The notes under the pieces were generated by a model. The model saw nothing but the letters and a program-made list of their open reading frames with translations. It was not told where the DNA came from and ran no database searches. Made by a program: the position numbers and the translations under genes. Shown one piece after another: positions 1 to 7,349 of a stretch of DNA of 64,000 nucleotides; the first letter of the stretch is position 1; every line of letters begins with the position of its first letter. The stretch is from Marinobacterium alkalitolerans (GTDB taxonomy: Bacteria; Pseudomonadota; Gammaproteobacteria; Pseudomonadales; Balneatricaceae), in the NCBI RefSeq assembly GCF_017776525.1, contig NZ_JACVEW010000002.1:155376-219375 (forward strand). The letters run 5' to 3'.

Positions 1-80
1 ACGGAAAGGGATGTTTGATGAGATGAAGGGGGTTGACCTCCGTTCACGTCAGTTCATCGACTTTTCCGAAACACCGCAAT

Positions 81-178
81 CCTAACCAGTAGTTCCAGTT
101 CGTTCCGGCCCTGACGGGCCTCCACCGGACCGGTTTTCCGTTGCACTCCAAACCGGCCGCTGAACATTGGCGTTATAT
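81..178 (+). repeat. attC-like integron recombination site
   Basis: CCTAAC at 81-86 can serve as the left core (R'') and GTTATAT at 172-178 as the right core (R'). The inner arms CAGTAGTTC (87-95) and TGAACATTGG (161-170) are imperfectly complementary. The middle holds further hairpin potential (GGCC-CTGAC-GGGCC near 107-120, and CCGGTTT/AAACCGG). Roughly 100 bases, a variable middle and conserved ends fit an attC site. No integrase is in the window, so the assignment rests on structure alone. Confidence 0.5.
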
Positions 179-196
179 GCAGAGGGGCTTGATATT

Positions 197-1321
197 GTGC
201 CTGAAAAAAAGAATCAGCATTTAGTTCCTGCTTGCTACCTAAGGCGTTTCGAAGCCGATGTGTCAGAAATGCGGAAATCCAATCCAAATTACTCCAGTGG
301 AATATATGTAAACGACAATAATCTATCCTCCGGATGGAAGCTTAGATCTGTAACACACAAATCGTTAACGAGGCCATATTTTTATAATCTCCCTGAAGAC
401 AATCCAAAAGATCCATTAATTGAAAATTTTCTATCCGTAATTGAAGGGAAATATAAAAAATATTCTGAAGAAATTATAAATGGAACCATAAATAACGAGA
501 ATATGTCTTTCATGTCATATTTTGTTACTCTTCAGTTCATGAGGGTCGAATCATTTCTTGAGTCAATTCAGAGCAGTTTCGATAAAGCTGGAGAGTGGAT
601 GGATTCTTTTAGCGGTGGGAATTATCATAGTTCAGCTATGAGGGATGTTGCAAAAAAGCAGCTGACAGAGATCGATCTAGGCCATGTTTTACACCCGAAT
701 GCCGCGATTATTTATAATAATGCCAACTTCCCTTTTGTTACCTCAGATAACCCTGTTATAAGACGGCATGTTAATATAGTTGATGCAAGGGAAATAATTC
801 CTGAAAGATATCTACATATTGAAAATAATGAAAGTAGAGAGTTTTTATTTTTTTTAATGCCATTAAGCCCTGCAGTGGTTTACATTTCTTGCGAAGTGGT
901 AAAATTCAAGGAAGGTTTAATTTATTCTGACAATGATTTGGAAAATATTTTCTATATCAATTTCTACTCTATAGTTAACTCTTACAAAAAAGTATATTCC
1001 TCAGTGATAGAACCTATAAAAGGTGAAAAGCAACTATCTGAATACCTTTCGTCAAAAAACGGAACCATCTTTAAAATATATACGCAATCAAAGCGGGTTA
1101 TTTGTAAAGGCACTATGGTGAATAGTGATAACTATTCTGTTTCACTCCAACTTGCTGATCTTGATCAAGTAAGCTTCATTAAAAAAAATGAGCAAATTAG
1201 TCTAGTTGAAATAATAGAGGACGGCGTGAGTATTAGAGGAATGAGAGACTGCAAATTTTCGTCTGTAAACTACGCTAATGGGGTGGTTACAATTGAATCA
1301 AACGTTAAGCTTGGCATATAA
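197..1321 (+). CDS. DUF4238 domain protein, probable gene-cassette cargo
   Basis: This 374-residue protein opens with KKNQHLVPACYLRRF, the N-terminal signature of the DUF4238 family, and carries the family's second hallmark, FVTSDNPVIRR, in the middle. I know of no established biochemical function for the family. GTG at 197 is preferred because AGAGGGG lies 9-16 bases upstream; a TTG at 167 in the same frame would overlap the putative recombination core. No signal peptide or membrane segment is visible, so it should be cytoplasmic. The gene is much more AT-rich than its neighbours and uses A/T-ending codons, which points to recent transfer. Its stop codon lies inside the 9-base complement of the upstream core site, as in compact integron cassettes. 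The family call is firm; the role is unknown. Confidence 0.8.
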   Translation: MPEKKNQHLVPACYLRRFEADVSEMRKSNPNYSSGIYVNDNNLSSGWKLRSVTHKSLTRPYFYNLPEDNPKDPLIENFLSVIEGKYKKYSEEIINGTINNENMSFMSYFVTLQFMRVESFLESIQSSFDKAGEWMDSFSGGNYHSSAMRDVAKKQLTEIDLGHVLHPNAAIIYNNANFPFVTSDNPVIRRHVNIVDAREIIPERYLHIENNESREFLFFLMPLSPAVVYISCEVVKFKEGLIYSDNDLENIFYINFYSIVNSYKKVYSSVIEPIKGEKQLSEYLSSKNGTIFKIYTQSKRVICKGTMVNSDNYSVSLQLADLDQVSFIKKNEQISLVEIIEDGVSIRGMRDCKFSSVNYANGVVTIESNVKLGI

Positions 1322-1322
1322 C
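1314..1322 (+). repeat. 3' core (R''-like) of a putative gene cassette
   Basis: GCATATAAC here is the exact reverse complement of GTTATATGC at 172-180. In an integrated integron cassette the first bases and the R'' core at its end are expected to pair in this way. No matching right-hand GTTRRRY core follows within about 150 bases, so the downstream attC appears truncated or decayed. Confidence 0.45.
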
Positions 1323-1370
1323 AGGCTGTTACGTAGCCCCTGATGTTCCGTTGGTTTTGGAGATGGGTGA

Positions 1371-1395
1371 GTATGCTGCAGCCCCGTAAGCATAC
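1371..1395. repeat. Inverted repeat downstream of the DUF4238 gene
   Basis: GTATGCT (1371-1377) and AGCATAC (1389-1395) form a perfect 7-bp stem with an 11-base loop. No T-tract follows on either strand, so it is not a typical intrinsic terminator. It may be part of a decayed attC or may simply insulate the DUF4238 gene from the minus-strand gene downstream. Confidence 0.35.
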
Positions 1396-1458
1396 ATAAA
1401 AGATAATCGAAACTAATAATACCATTCAGCCCCGATATGCCAATCTGGTACCCAAATT

Positions 1459-1635
1459 TCAGGCTTTGTTTGCGCCCAAACGCTGAATCTCATCAGCCAC
1501 CTTTTCAGCCTCTGCCGTTAATTCGGAATATGTCCGGATATCTCCCTTTCTCTGAGCCTGCATCGCCTGTTCAAGCAGGATTGAGTGCCGTTTTTTGAGC
1601 TTCTTGGTTGGGTCGCTCTTCAGAAATGCAAACAT
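1459..1635 (-). CDS. DUF6435 (Lacal_2735-type) small protein
   Basis: This 58-residue protein begins MFAFLKSDPTKKLKKRHS and contains QAMQAQRKGDIRTYSELT, the core of the small DUF6435/Lacal_2735 family found widely in marine gammaproteobacteria. The family has no assigned function. Its members are short, very helical and charged, with the lysine-rich start seen here. The ATG at 1635 has a GGAG ribosome-binding site 7 bases upstream (complement of 1642-1645). The length is normal for the family and no frameshift is seen. Its base composition resembles the chromosome rather than the AT-rich cassette next door, so it is probably a resident gene. Confidence 0.8.
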   Translation of the reverse strand: MFAFLKSDPTKKLKKRHSILLEQAMQAQRKGDIRTYSELTAEAEKVADEIQRLGANKA

Positions 1636-1937
1636 TGCTGACTCCGTTTATGGTTTTCAATGGTACGGAAGGCAATCAGTTTCGGCTCAACTCATATTCA
1701 ATGAGCCTAAGCGCGGCTGGGGCGTCCTGACTGAAATCCCCTCAACCCACTTGACTCTGCACGCTGTTAGCCATCATCCCGTCCAACACCAACAGTGGTC
1801 TAGCACTCTCCAGTCCACCAATCACCCCTAGGCGCTATCCATTCATATTTGCCAATTCTGTTTAGTCTTTATGGACGATGAGGCCCTGTACCACCCTCCT
1901 GATAATGGGCAAAACAACAAGACCCCGGAGGGATGTG
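1636..1937. other. Intergenic region before the steroid-catabolic genes
   Basis: About 300 bases separate the minus-strand DUF6435 gene from the dioxygenase gene. They should hold the promoter of the catabolic operon, but I see no convincing -35/-10 pair. TATCCATTCA at 1836-1845 recurs upstream of the SDR gene at 10807. GGAGG at 1927-1931 is the ribosome-binding site of the next gene. Confidence 0.4.
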
Positions 1938-2828
1938 ATGATGGATATTCGCGAGTTGGGTTACTTTGTGGCCCAGGCTGAAAGCCTGAAGGAATGGCAG
2001 CACTATGCCGAGAATGTGCTCGGCATGATGACCACGGAAGCCCCCGAGGGTGGCCTTTACGTCAAGATGGACGAGCGCCCCTTCCGTATGCTGATTCTGG
2101 AAGGCAGCGAAAATTGCTATCTCGCCTCCGGTTGGGAGCTGGCATCGGAAGAAGCCTTTGCGGCAGCTATCGCCGAGCTGGACCAGAAGGGCATTGCCTG
2201 GGAAGCGGGCGATGCGAGGCTGTGCAACCAGCGCGGCGTTCAGCAGCTGGCGATTGTACGTGACCCGGCGGGTAATCGTCACGAGCTGTACTGGGGCCAC
2301 CGTTCCGACTTCCTGCCGTTTGTTTCGCCGCAGGGGGTGCCGCGCTTTGTCACCGGTGACATGGGCCTGGGCCACATCGTTCTGCCGGCTCCCAACTTCG
2401 ATGAAACCCGCGACTTCCTCAAGAACGTCCTCGGCTTCGGCCTCTCCGACATCATGAATCACAAGCCTGCGCCGGATGCCGACCTGCTGCGCATTCACTT
2501 CATGCACTGCAATAACGCCCGCCACCACAGTCTGGCCATTGCCGAGTTCCCGGTGCCGTCAGGTTGTGTGCACGCCATGGTGGAAGTGGACTCCATGACC
2601 GAAGTGGGCCGCGCCCATGACCGTATGGAAGCCAACGGCGTCAAGCTCTCCGCCACGCTGGGTGAGCACCTCAATGACCGCATGACCTCCTTCTACATGA
2701 AGACCCCGTCCGGCTTCGATATGGAGTACGGCTTTGGTGGCTTGCAGGTCGATTGGGACGAGCACAGTGCGTTCGAATTTACCCGCGTCAGTGTCTGGGG
2801 GCACGACTTCTCGATCGGTTTTAAATGA
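1938..2828 (+). CDS. hsaC: Type I extradiol ring-cleavage dioxygenase, HsaC/TesB-like
   Basis: In steroid degradation this enzyme class cleaves the catechol ring A of 3,4-DHSA (4,5-extradiol cleavage, Fe(II)-dependent). The 296-residue protein has the two-domain vicinal-oxygen-chelate fold. Expected metal ligands appear as GLGHIVL, GCVHAMVEV and GFDMEYG (His, His, Glu). NARHHSLA carries the catalytic His, and HLNDRMTSFYMKTP the remaining active-site His and Tyr. The closing VSVWGHDFSIG matches the end of mycobacterial HsaC. ATG 1938 (or 1941) follows GGAGG. It heads a run of HIP-degradation genes, which supports a steroid substrate over biphenyl. The partner hydrolase HsaD is not in this window. 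The family is certain; the substrate is inferred. Confidence 0.8.
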   Translation: MMDIRELGYFVAQAESLKEWQHYAENVLGMMTTEAPEGGLYVKMDERPFRMLILEGSENCYLASGWELASEEAFAAAIAELDQKGIAWEAGDARLCNQRGVQQLAIVRDPAGNRHELYWGHRSDFLPFVSPQGVPRFVTGDMGLGHIVLPAPNFDETRDFLKNVLGFGLSDIMNHKPAPDADLLRIHFMHCNNARHHSLAIAEFPVPSGCVHAMVEVDSMTEVGRAHDRMEANGVKLSATLGEHLNDRMTSFYMKTPSGFDMEYGFGGLQVDWDEHSAFEFTRVSVWGHDFSIGFK

Positions 2829-2856
2829 GCCCTGGTTTTTGAATAAGGAATGACAG

Positions 2857-3729
2857 ATGAACAAGCAGATGACAACCGTGGAAGCGGTAGCCCAGCTGCG
2901 CGATGGCATGACCATCGGCTTTGGTGGCTGGGGCCCGCGGCGCAAGCCGATGGCGATCGTGCGCGAGATCCTGCGCTCTGACGTGAAAGACCTGACCGTG
3001 GTTGCCTATGGTGGGCCGGAAGTGGGCATGCTCTGTGCCGCTGGCAAGGTGAAAAAACTGATCTTCGGCTTTGCCACGCTGGATGCGATCCCGCTGGAGC
3101 CCTGGTTCCGCAAGGTGCGTCAGGCCGGTGAAATCGAGGTGATGGAGCTGGACGAAGGCATGTTCCAGTGGGGCCTGCGTGCTGCCGGCATGCGTCTGCC
3201 GTTCCTGCCCACTCGCTGTGGTCTGGCTACCGATGTAACCACCCATAACGACCTGCACACCATAAAGTCACCTTACGACGATGGCGAAGAGTTGCTGGCG
3301 ATGCCGGCGCTGAATCTGGATATGGCGTTTGTTCACGTCAACAAGGCAGACAAGCTGGGCAACACCCTGATCACCGGCAGCGACCCGTACTTCGATCATC
3401 TGGTCGCACGTGCCGCCGAGCGCTGCATCGTCTCCGCCGAAGAAGTGGTCGACAAGCTGGAGCTGGACGCCGCCACGGCACGCTTCAGCACCTTTGAGCG
3501 CTATCTGGTGCAGGGCGTGATACATGCGCCCAAGGGTGCTCACCCGACCATGTGTGCGCCTGACTACGGCTGGGATCTGAGCCACATGAAGCGCTACGCC
3601 GCCAGTGCAAAGGAAGAGGGGGGCTGGCAGGTCTACCTCGATGAGTATGTAAACAGCGGTGAAGACGCCTACCAGGCCGCCAACGGTGGCGTTGACGCGA
3701 TGGGCAAACTGCCCCTGCCGACATTCTGA
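2857..3729 (+). CDS. ipdA: Steroid ring-opening hydrolase, subunit IpdA
   Basis: The 290-residue protein belongs to the class I CoA-transferase alpha family, but it aligns by eye with mycobacterial IpdA: VAQLRDGMTIGFGGWGPRRKP, AYGGPEVGMLCAAGKVK, MELDEGM, and APDYGWD near the C-terminus. IpdAB does not transfer CoA. It is a beta-diketone hydrolase that opens the last steroid ring (ring C, COCHEA-CoA) to a linear acyl-CoA. The Glu in LDEGM corresponds to a residue described as catalytic in M. tuberculosis IpdA. The next gene, 14 bases downstream, encodes the IpdB partner, so the two should be made together as a heteromer. Confidence 0.87.
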   Translation: MNKQMTTVEAVAQLRDGMTIGFGGWGPRRKPMAIVREILRSDVKDLTVVAYGGPEVGMLCAAGKVKKLIFGFATLDAIPLEPWFRKVRQAGEIEVMELDEGMFQWGLRAAGMRLPFLPTRCGLATDVTTHNDLHTIKSPYDDGEELLAMPALNLDMAFVHVNKADKLGNTLITGSDPYFDHLVARAAERCIVSAEEVVDKLELDAATARFSTFERYLVQGVIHAPKGAHPTMCAPDYGWDLSHMKRYAASAKEEGGWQVYLDEYVNSGEDAYQAANGGVDAMGKLPLPTF

Positions 3730-3743
3730 GGAGAGTCACAACA

Positions 3744-4553
3744 ATGACGACCAACTGTGAATTTACGCTGACCGAACTGATGATTGTGGCCGCTTCCGAA
3801 GCCTTCCGCGGTGATGGCGAAATCCTGGCCTCTGGTCTGGGCATCATCCCGCGTCTGGGGGCCAGTCTGGCGAAGATGACCCACACCCCTGAACTGTTGA
3901 TGACCGACAGTGAATCCCTGCTGGTGGAAGAGCCGATTCCGGTCGGCCCGCGCGGCGATTATGTGCCCAAGTACTCTGGCTACATGTCGTTTGAGCGCGT
4001 GTTCGAGTGTGTCTGGGGTGGCAAGCGTCACGCCATGATCGGCCCGACTCAGATCGACCGTTTCGGCCAGACCAACCTGTCGGTGGTGGGTGATTACGAC
4101 AAGCCGAAAGTGGCCATGCTGGGTGTGCGTGGTCTGCCGGGCAACAGTATCAACCACATCAACTCCCTGTTCGTGCCCAACCACAACACGCGCGCGTTCG
4201 TGGCGGGTGAGGTCGATATGGTCTCCGGCGTCGGCTACAACCCGGCCCGCTGGACCGAGGACATGCGACAGGACCTGATGGAGATCCGTCATATTGTGAC
4301 CAACCTGTGCGTGATGGATTTCGGTGGCCCGGATCATGCGATCCGCGTGCGCTCTCTGCACCCCGGGGTGACCTTTGAAGAGGTGCAGGAAAACACCGGC
4401 TTTGAACTGCTGAAGGCACCGGATATGGGCGAAACCGCGCATCCGACCGCTGAGCAGTTGGCGATTATCGCCCAGCTGGATCCACACAACCTGCGTGCCC
4501 GTCAGCTCAAGGATAACCCGCCGGGTATCCGTGCCGCGTCCACCGAACAGTAA
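3744..4553 (+). CDS. ipdB: Steroid ring-opening hydrolase, subunit IpdB
   Basis: This 269-residue class I CoA-transferase beta-type protein follows ipdA directly and has GAGGAG upstream of its ATG. Recognisable stretches are TELMIVAASEAFRGDGEILA, IGPTQIDRFGQTNLS and LPGNSINHINS. The classical (S)ENG-type CoA-transferase active-site motif is not evident, consistent with the hydrolase function of IpdAB. With IpdA it should cleave the COCHEA-CoA ring during HIP degradation, in the cytoplasm. The pairing and order (A then B) match the mycobacterial KstR2 regulon and the Comamonas scdL1L2 pair. The C-terminus is somewhat longer than I recall for the mycobacterial protein. Confidence 0.85.
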   Translation: MTTNCEFTLTELMIVAASEAFRGDGEILASGLGIIPRLGASLAKMTHTPELLMTDSESLLVEEPIPVGPRGDYVPKYSGYMSFERVFECVWGGKRHAMIGPTQIDRFGQTNLSVVGDYDKPKVAMLGVRGLPGNSINHINSLFVPNHNTRAFVAGEVDMVSGVGYNPARWTEDMRQDLMEIRHIVTNLCVMDFGGPDHAIRVRSLHPGVTFEEVQENTGFELLKAPDMGETAHPTAEQLAIIAQLDPHNLRARQLKDNPPGIRAASTEQ

Positions 4554-4566
4554 ACAGGAGTCTGTC

Positions 4567-5496
4567 ATGACTGCAGCCAATCAAGCCCAGGAATTCGTGC
4601 AGCGCGAAGACAAGGCTGTCTACGAGACCGAACAACCGGTGCTGTACAGCGTTGAGAACGGTATCGCGACCGTGACCATGAACCGCCCCGGTTTCAACAA
4701 TGCGCAGAACTCGCAGATGACCTACGCGCTGGACGCCGCTTTCCGTCAGGCGGTCGATGACGACAGCGTCAAAGTGATCGTGCTGCGCGGTGAAGGCAAG
4801 CACTTCTCCGCCGGTCATGACATCGGCACTCCCGGGCGCGACATCAACAAGGAATTTGATCGCAGCACCCTCTGGTGGGACCACACCAACAAGCCGGGCG
4901 GCGAATACCTCTATGCCCGCGAACAGGAAGTCTATCTGGGCATGTGCCGCCGTTGGCGCGAACTGCCCAAACCGACCATCGCCATGGTGCAGGGCGCCTG
5001 TGTGGCCGGCGGCCTGATGCTGGCCTGGGTGTGTGACCTGATCATCGCCAGTGACGACGCCTTCTTCCAGGACCCGGTGGTCCGCATGGGGATTCCGGGG
5101 GTGGAATACTTTGCGCACCCCTACGAACTCAACCCGCGTATCGCCAAGGAGTTTCTGTTCCTGGGTGATCGCATGAGCGCCGAACGTGCCCGCGAAATGG
5201 GCATGGTCAACCGTGTGTTCAGCCGTGATGAGCTGGCCGATGCTACCTATGAGATCGCCGGCAAGATCGCACGTCAGCCGCGTATGGGGCTGGCGCTGAC
5301 CAAGCAGGTGATCAATCACGTGGAAGATCTGGCCGGCAAGCGTACCGGCATGGAAGCGGCCTTTGCCTGGCACCACTTTGCTCATGTGCACAACGAACAG
5401 ATCTCCGGTGACCTGCTGGGCGGCTTCGATGCGAAGGGCATGGTCAAGGCCAATAAGGCTGAGGCTGCTGAGAAGAACAGCGGAGAGAAGGCATGA
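4567..5496 (+). CDS. Enoyl-CoA hydratase/isomerase family protein (about 300-residue class)
   Basis: The 309-residue crotonase-fold protein has the usual elements: VLRGEGKHFSAGHDIG (oxyanion-hole half), VQGACVAGGLMLAWVCDLI (second oxyanion element) and DPVVRMGIPGVEYF. It has a 30-residue N-terminal extension and a charged C-terminal tail compared with ordinary 260-residue hydratases. ATG 4567 follows CAGGAG by a few bases. It sits between ipdB and ipdC, overlapping ipdC by ATGA, so it is part of the pathway. It may hydrate the unsaturated HIP-derived CoA ester or act on the linear products after ring opening. It is not the EchA20 equivalent, which lies at 6589. A ScdN-like role is possible but not shown. 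Confidence 0.75.
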   Translation: MTAANQAQEFVQREDKAVYETEQPVLYSVENGIATVTMNRPGFNNAQNSQMTYALDAAFRQAVDDDSVKVIVLRGEGKHFSAGHDIGTPGRDINKEFDRSTLWWDHTNKPGGEYLYAREQEVYLGMCRRWRELPKPTIAMVQGACVAGGLMLAWVCDLIIASDDAFFQDPVVRMGIPGVEYFAHPYELNPRIAKEFLFLGDRMSAERAREMGMVNRVFSRDELADATYEIAGKIARQPRMGLALTKQVINHVEDLAGKRTGMEAAFAWHHFAHVHNEQISGDLLGGFDAKGMVKANKAEAAEKNSGEKA

Positions 5497-6587
5497 GTCC
5501 GCTGTTGCAGACCGAGTTGACCCGCCGGCTGGGGTGCCAGTATCCGATCATCCAGACCGCCATGGGTTGGGTTTCGGACGCCAACCTGGTGATCGCTACG
5601 ACCAAGGGGGGCGGCTTTGGCTTTTTGGCCGGTGCCACCATTGAAGCCTCCCGGCTGGAAGGCGAGATCCAGAAGGTGATCGACGCCACCGGCGGCAGCA
5701 ATTTTGGCCTCAATTTCCACATGTTCCAGGAAAACGCCATGCAGTGCGTGGAACTGGCGATCAAGTATCGCCTGAAAGCCGTCAGTTACGGTCGTGGCCC
5801 GGATAAGAAAACCATCGCACGGCTGAAAGCCGCAGGCGTGCTCTGCATTCCCACCGTGGGCGCGGTGAAACACGCCATCAAGGCGGTGGAGCTGGGGGCG
5901 GACATGATCACCATTCAGGGCAGCGAAGGCGGCGGCCATACCGGCGGTGTGCCCACCACCATTCTGCTGCCACAGGTGCTGGATGCAGTCGATGTGCCCG
6001 TGATTGCGGCGGGTGGCTATTCCACCGGACGTGGTCTCGCTTCGGCACTGGCGGCCGGTGCCGCCGGTATCGCCATGGGCACCCGCTTCATGATGACCTC
6101 GGATTCGCCCACACCGCAGCTGACACTGGAGCGTTATCTGGCGGTGCAGGACCCACAAAAGATCCGCGTCACTCTGGCGGTGGATGGCATGCGCCACCGC
6201 ATGGTGGAAAACGCTTTCATTCACAAGCTGGAAGGGGCGAGCCCCCTGCGCAAGCTGTGGATCGCACTGAGCAGCGCGCGTCAGTGGAAGCGCGAGACCG
6301 GCATGACCTTCGGTCACATGGTTTCCACGTTCTTCAAGGCTGTGAAAGAGGATCCGGCCCAGATGTCGCAGGTGGTGATGTCCGCCAACCAGCCGGTTCT
6401 GCTGCAGCGTTCCATGGTTCAGGGCTTCCCTGACGAGGGCATTCTGCCCAGCGGTCAGGTGGCCGCAGCCATCAATGAACTGATTAGCGCACCGGAGTTG
6501 ATCGCATCGATCGCCGGTGACGCCGAAACCTGTCTGGAGGCGCTCTGTGCCCGCGCCAACGGTCAGGCTCTGGAGGAGGCTTCCTGA
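5493..6587 (+). CDS. ipdC: Flavin-dependent IpdC-like dehydrogenase (nitronate monooxygenase family)
   Basis: The 364-residue TIM-barrel flavoprotein shows the 2-nitropropane dioxygenase-family elements QTAMGWVSD near the start, QGSEGGGHTGG (FMN and active-site loop) and VIAAGGYSTGRGLASALAAGA (phosphate binding). In the HIP pathway IpdC oxidises 5-hydroxy-HIC-CoA before opening of ring D. The gene starts within the stop of the preceding hydratase (ATGA overlap) and ends one base before the echA20-like gene, so it sits in a tightly coupled run. A true nitronate monooxygenase would not be expected among these neighbours. The functional call is by family plus context. Confidence 0.82.
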   Translation: MSPLLQTELTRRLGCQYPIIQTAMGWVSDANLVIATTKGGGFGFLAGATIEASRLEGEIQKVIDATGGSNFGLNFHMFQENAMQCVELAIKYRLKAVSYGRGPDKKTIARLKAAGVLCIPTVGAVKHAIKAVELGADMITIQGSEGGGHTGGVPTTILLPQVLDAVDVPVIAAGGYSTGRGLASALAAGAAGIAMGTRFMMTSDSPTPQLTLERYLAVQDPQKIRVTLAVDGMRHRMVENAFIHKLEGASPLRKLWIALSSARQWKRETGMTFGHMVSTFFKAVKEDPAQMSQVVMSANQPVLLQRSMVQGFPDEGILPSGQVAAAINELISAPELIASIAGDAETCLEALCARANGQALEEAS

Positions 6588-6588
6588 T

Positions 6589-7341
6589 ATGAGTACCGCT
6601 TTTACGACCCAAATTGAAAACGGTGTGGCCGAGCTGATCATTGCCAAGCCCCCGGTGAACGCGCTGGACAGCCGCGAGTGGTTTGAGCTGGCCGAGGGTA
6701 TCGAAGCCCTGGGACGCAACCCCGAGGTGCGTGTGGTACTGATCCGTGCTGAAGGGCGCGGCTTCTGTGCCGGCGTGGATATCAAGGAGCTGGACCAGCA
6801 CCCCGAGCGCATTGTCGCTGTGAATGGCGGCAACTATGCCACCTTCAAGGCGGTACACCGCTGTGAGGTGCCGGTGATTGTGGCCGTACACGGCTTCGTG
6901 CTGGGCGGTGGCATCGGCATTACCGGCGCGGCCGACATCGTTTTTGCGTCCGAGTGCGCCACCTTTGCGCTGCCGGAAGTGGACCGGGGGGCCATGGGTG
7001 GCGGTGCTCACCTGCAGCGACTGTTCCCGGTACAGAAAGTACGCCAGATGTTCTTTACCGGCGAAACCGTCACCGCGCAGGAAGCGGACCGCTACAACTT
7101 CATCGAAGCGATCGTGCCCAAGGACCAGTTGCGTGAAACCGCACTGGCCACCGCGGCCAAGATCGCGGCCAAGAGCCCGGCCATGATCCGTATCGCCAAA
7201 GAGGCGCTGAACGGTATCGAGGACGGCAATCTGGAAGACAAGTATCGCTGGGAGCAGGGCTTCACCCTGCAGGCCTATACCAGCCCCGATTCGGCGGAAA
7301 CCCGTCGGGCCTTTGTCGAAAAACGTGACGCCAGTTTCTGA
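6589..7341 (+). CDS. echA20: Crotonase-family ring hydrolase, EchA20-like
   Basis: This 250-residue protein closely resembles mycobacterial EchA20: KPPVNALDSREWFELAEGI, RAEGRGFCAGVDIKE, FVLGGGIG and LPEVDRGAMGGGAHLQRL. EchA20 (ScdY in Comamonas) hydrolyses the D ring of HIEC-CoA, a carbon-carbon bond cleavage rather than a hydration, giving the COCHEA-CoA that IpdAB then opens. ATG 6589 is preferred because GGAGGAGG lies 9-17 bases upstream and the ipdC stop ends at 6587. The gene lies 8 bases before the first acyl-CoA dehydrogenase. The protein length matches the family. Confidence 0.83.
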   Translation: MSTAFTTQIENGVAELIIAKPPVNALDSREWFELAEGIEALGRNPEVRVVLIRAEGRGFCAGVDIKELDQHPERIVAVNGGNYATFKAVHRCEVPVIVAVHGFVLGGGIGITGAADIVFASECATFALPEVDRGAMGGGAHLQRLFPVQKVRQMFFTGETVTAQEADRYNFIEAIVPKDQLRETALATAAKIAAKSPAMIRIAKEALNGIEDGNLEDKYRWEQGFTLQAYTSPDSAETRRAFVEKRDASF

Positions 7342-7349
7342 GGTTCGCC

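Noticed and set aside
167..196. TTG start for the DUF4238 gene
   Set aside because: It overlaps the putative recombination core and has no ribosome-binding site; GTG 197 has AGAGGGG at the right distance.
2857..4553. Reading IpdA/IpdB as an ordinary acetate or 3-oxoacid CoA-transferase
   Set aside because: The typical active-site Glu motif of the beta subunit is not evident, the sequence details match IpdAB, and all neighbours are HIP-degradation genes.
5493..6587. True nitronate monooxygenase
   Set aside because: The family match is shared with IpdC, and its place between an enoyl-CoA hydratase and EchA20 fits the steroid pathway better.
5382..6833. A 483-codon minus-strand frame opposite ipdC
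   Set aside because: Antisense to the coding strand of a clear flavoprotein; composition rich in H, R and Q, as in mirror frames.
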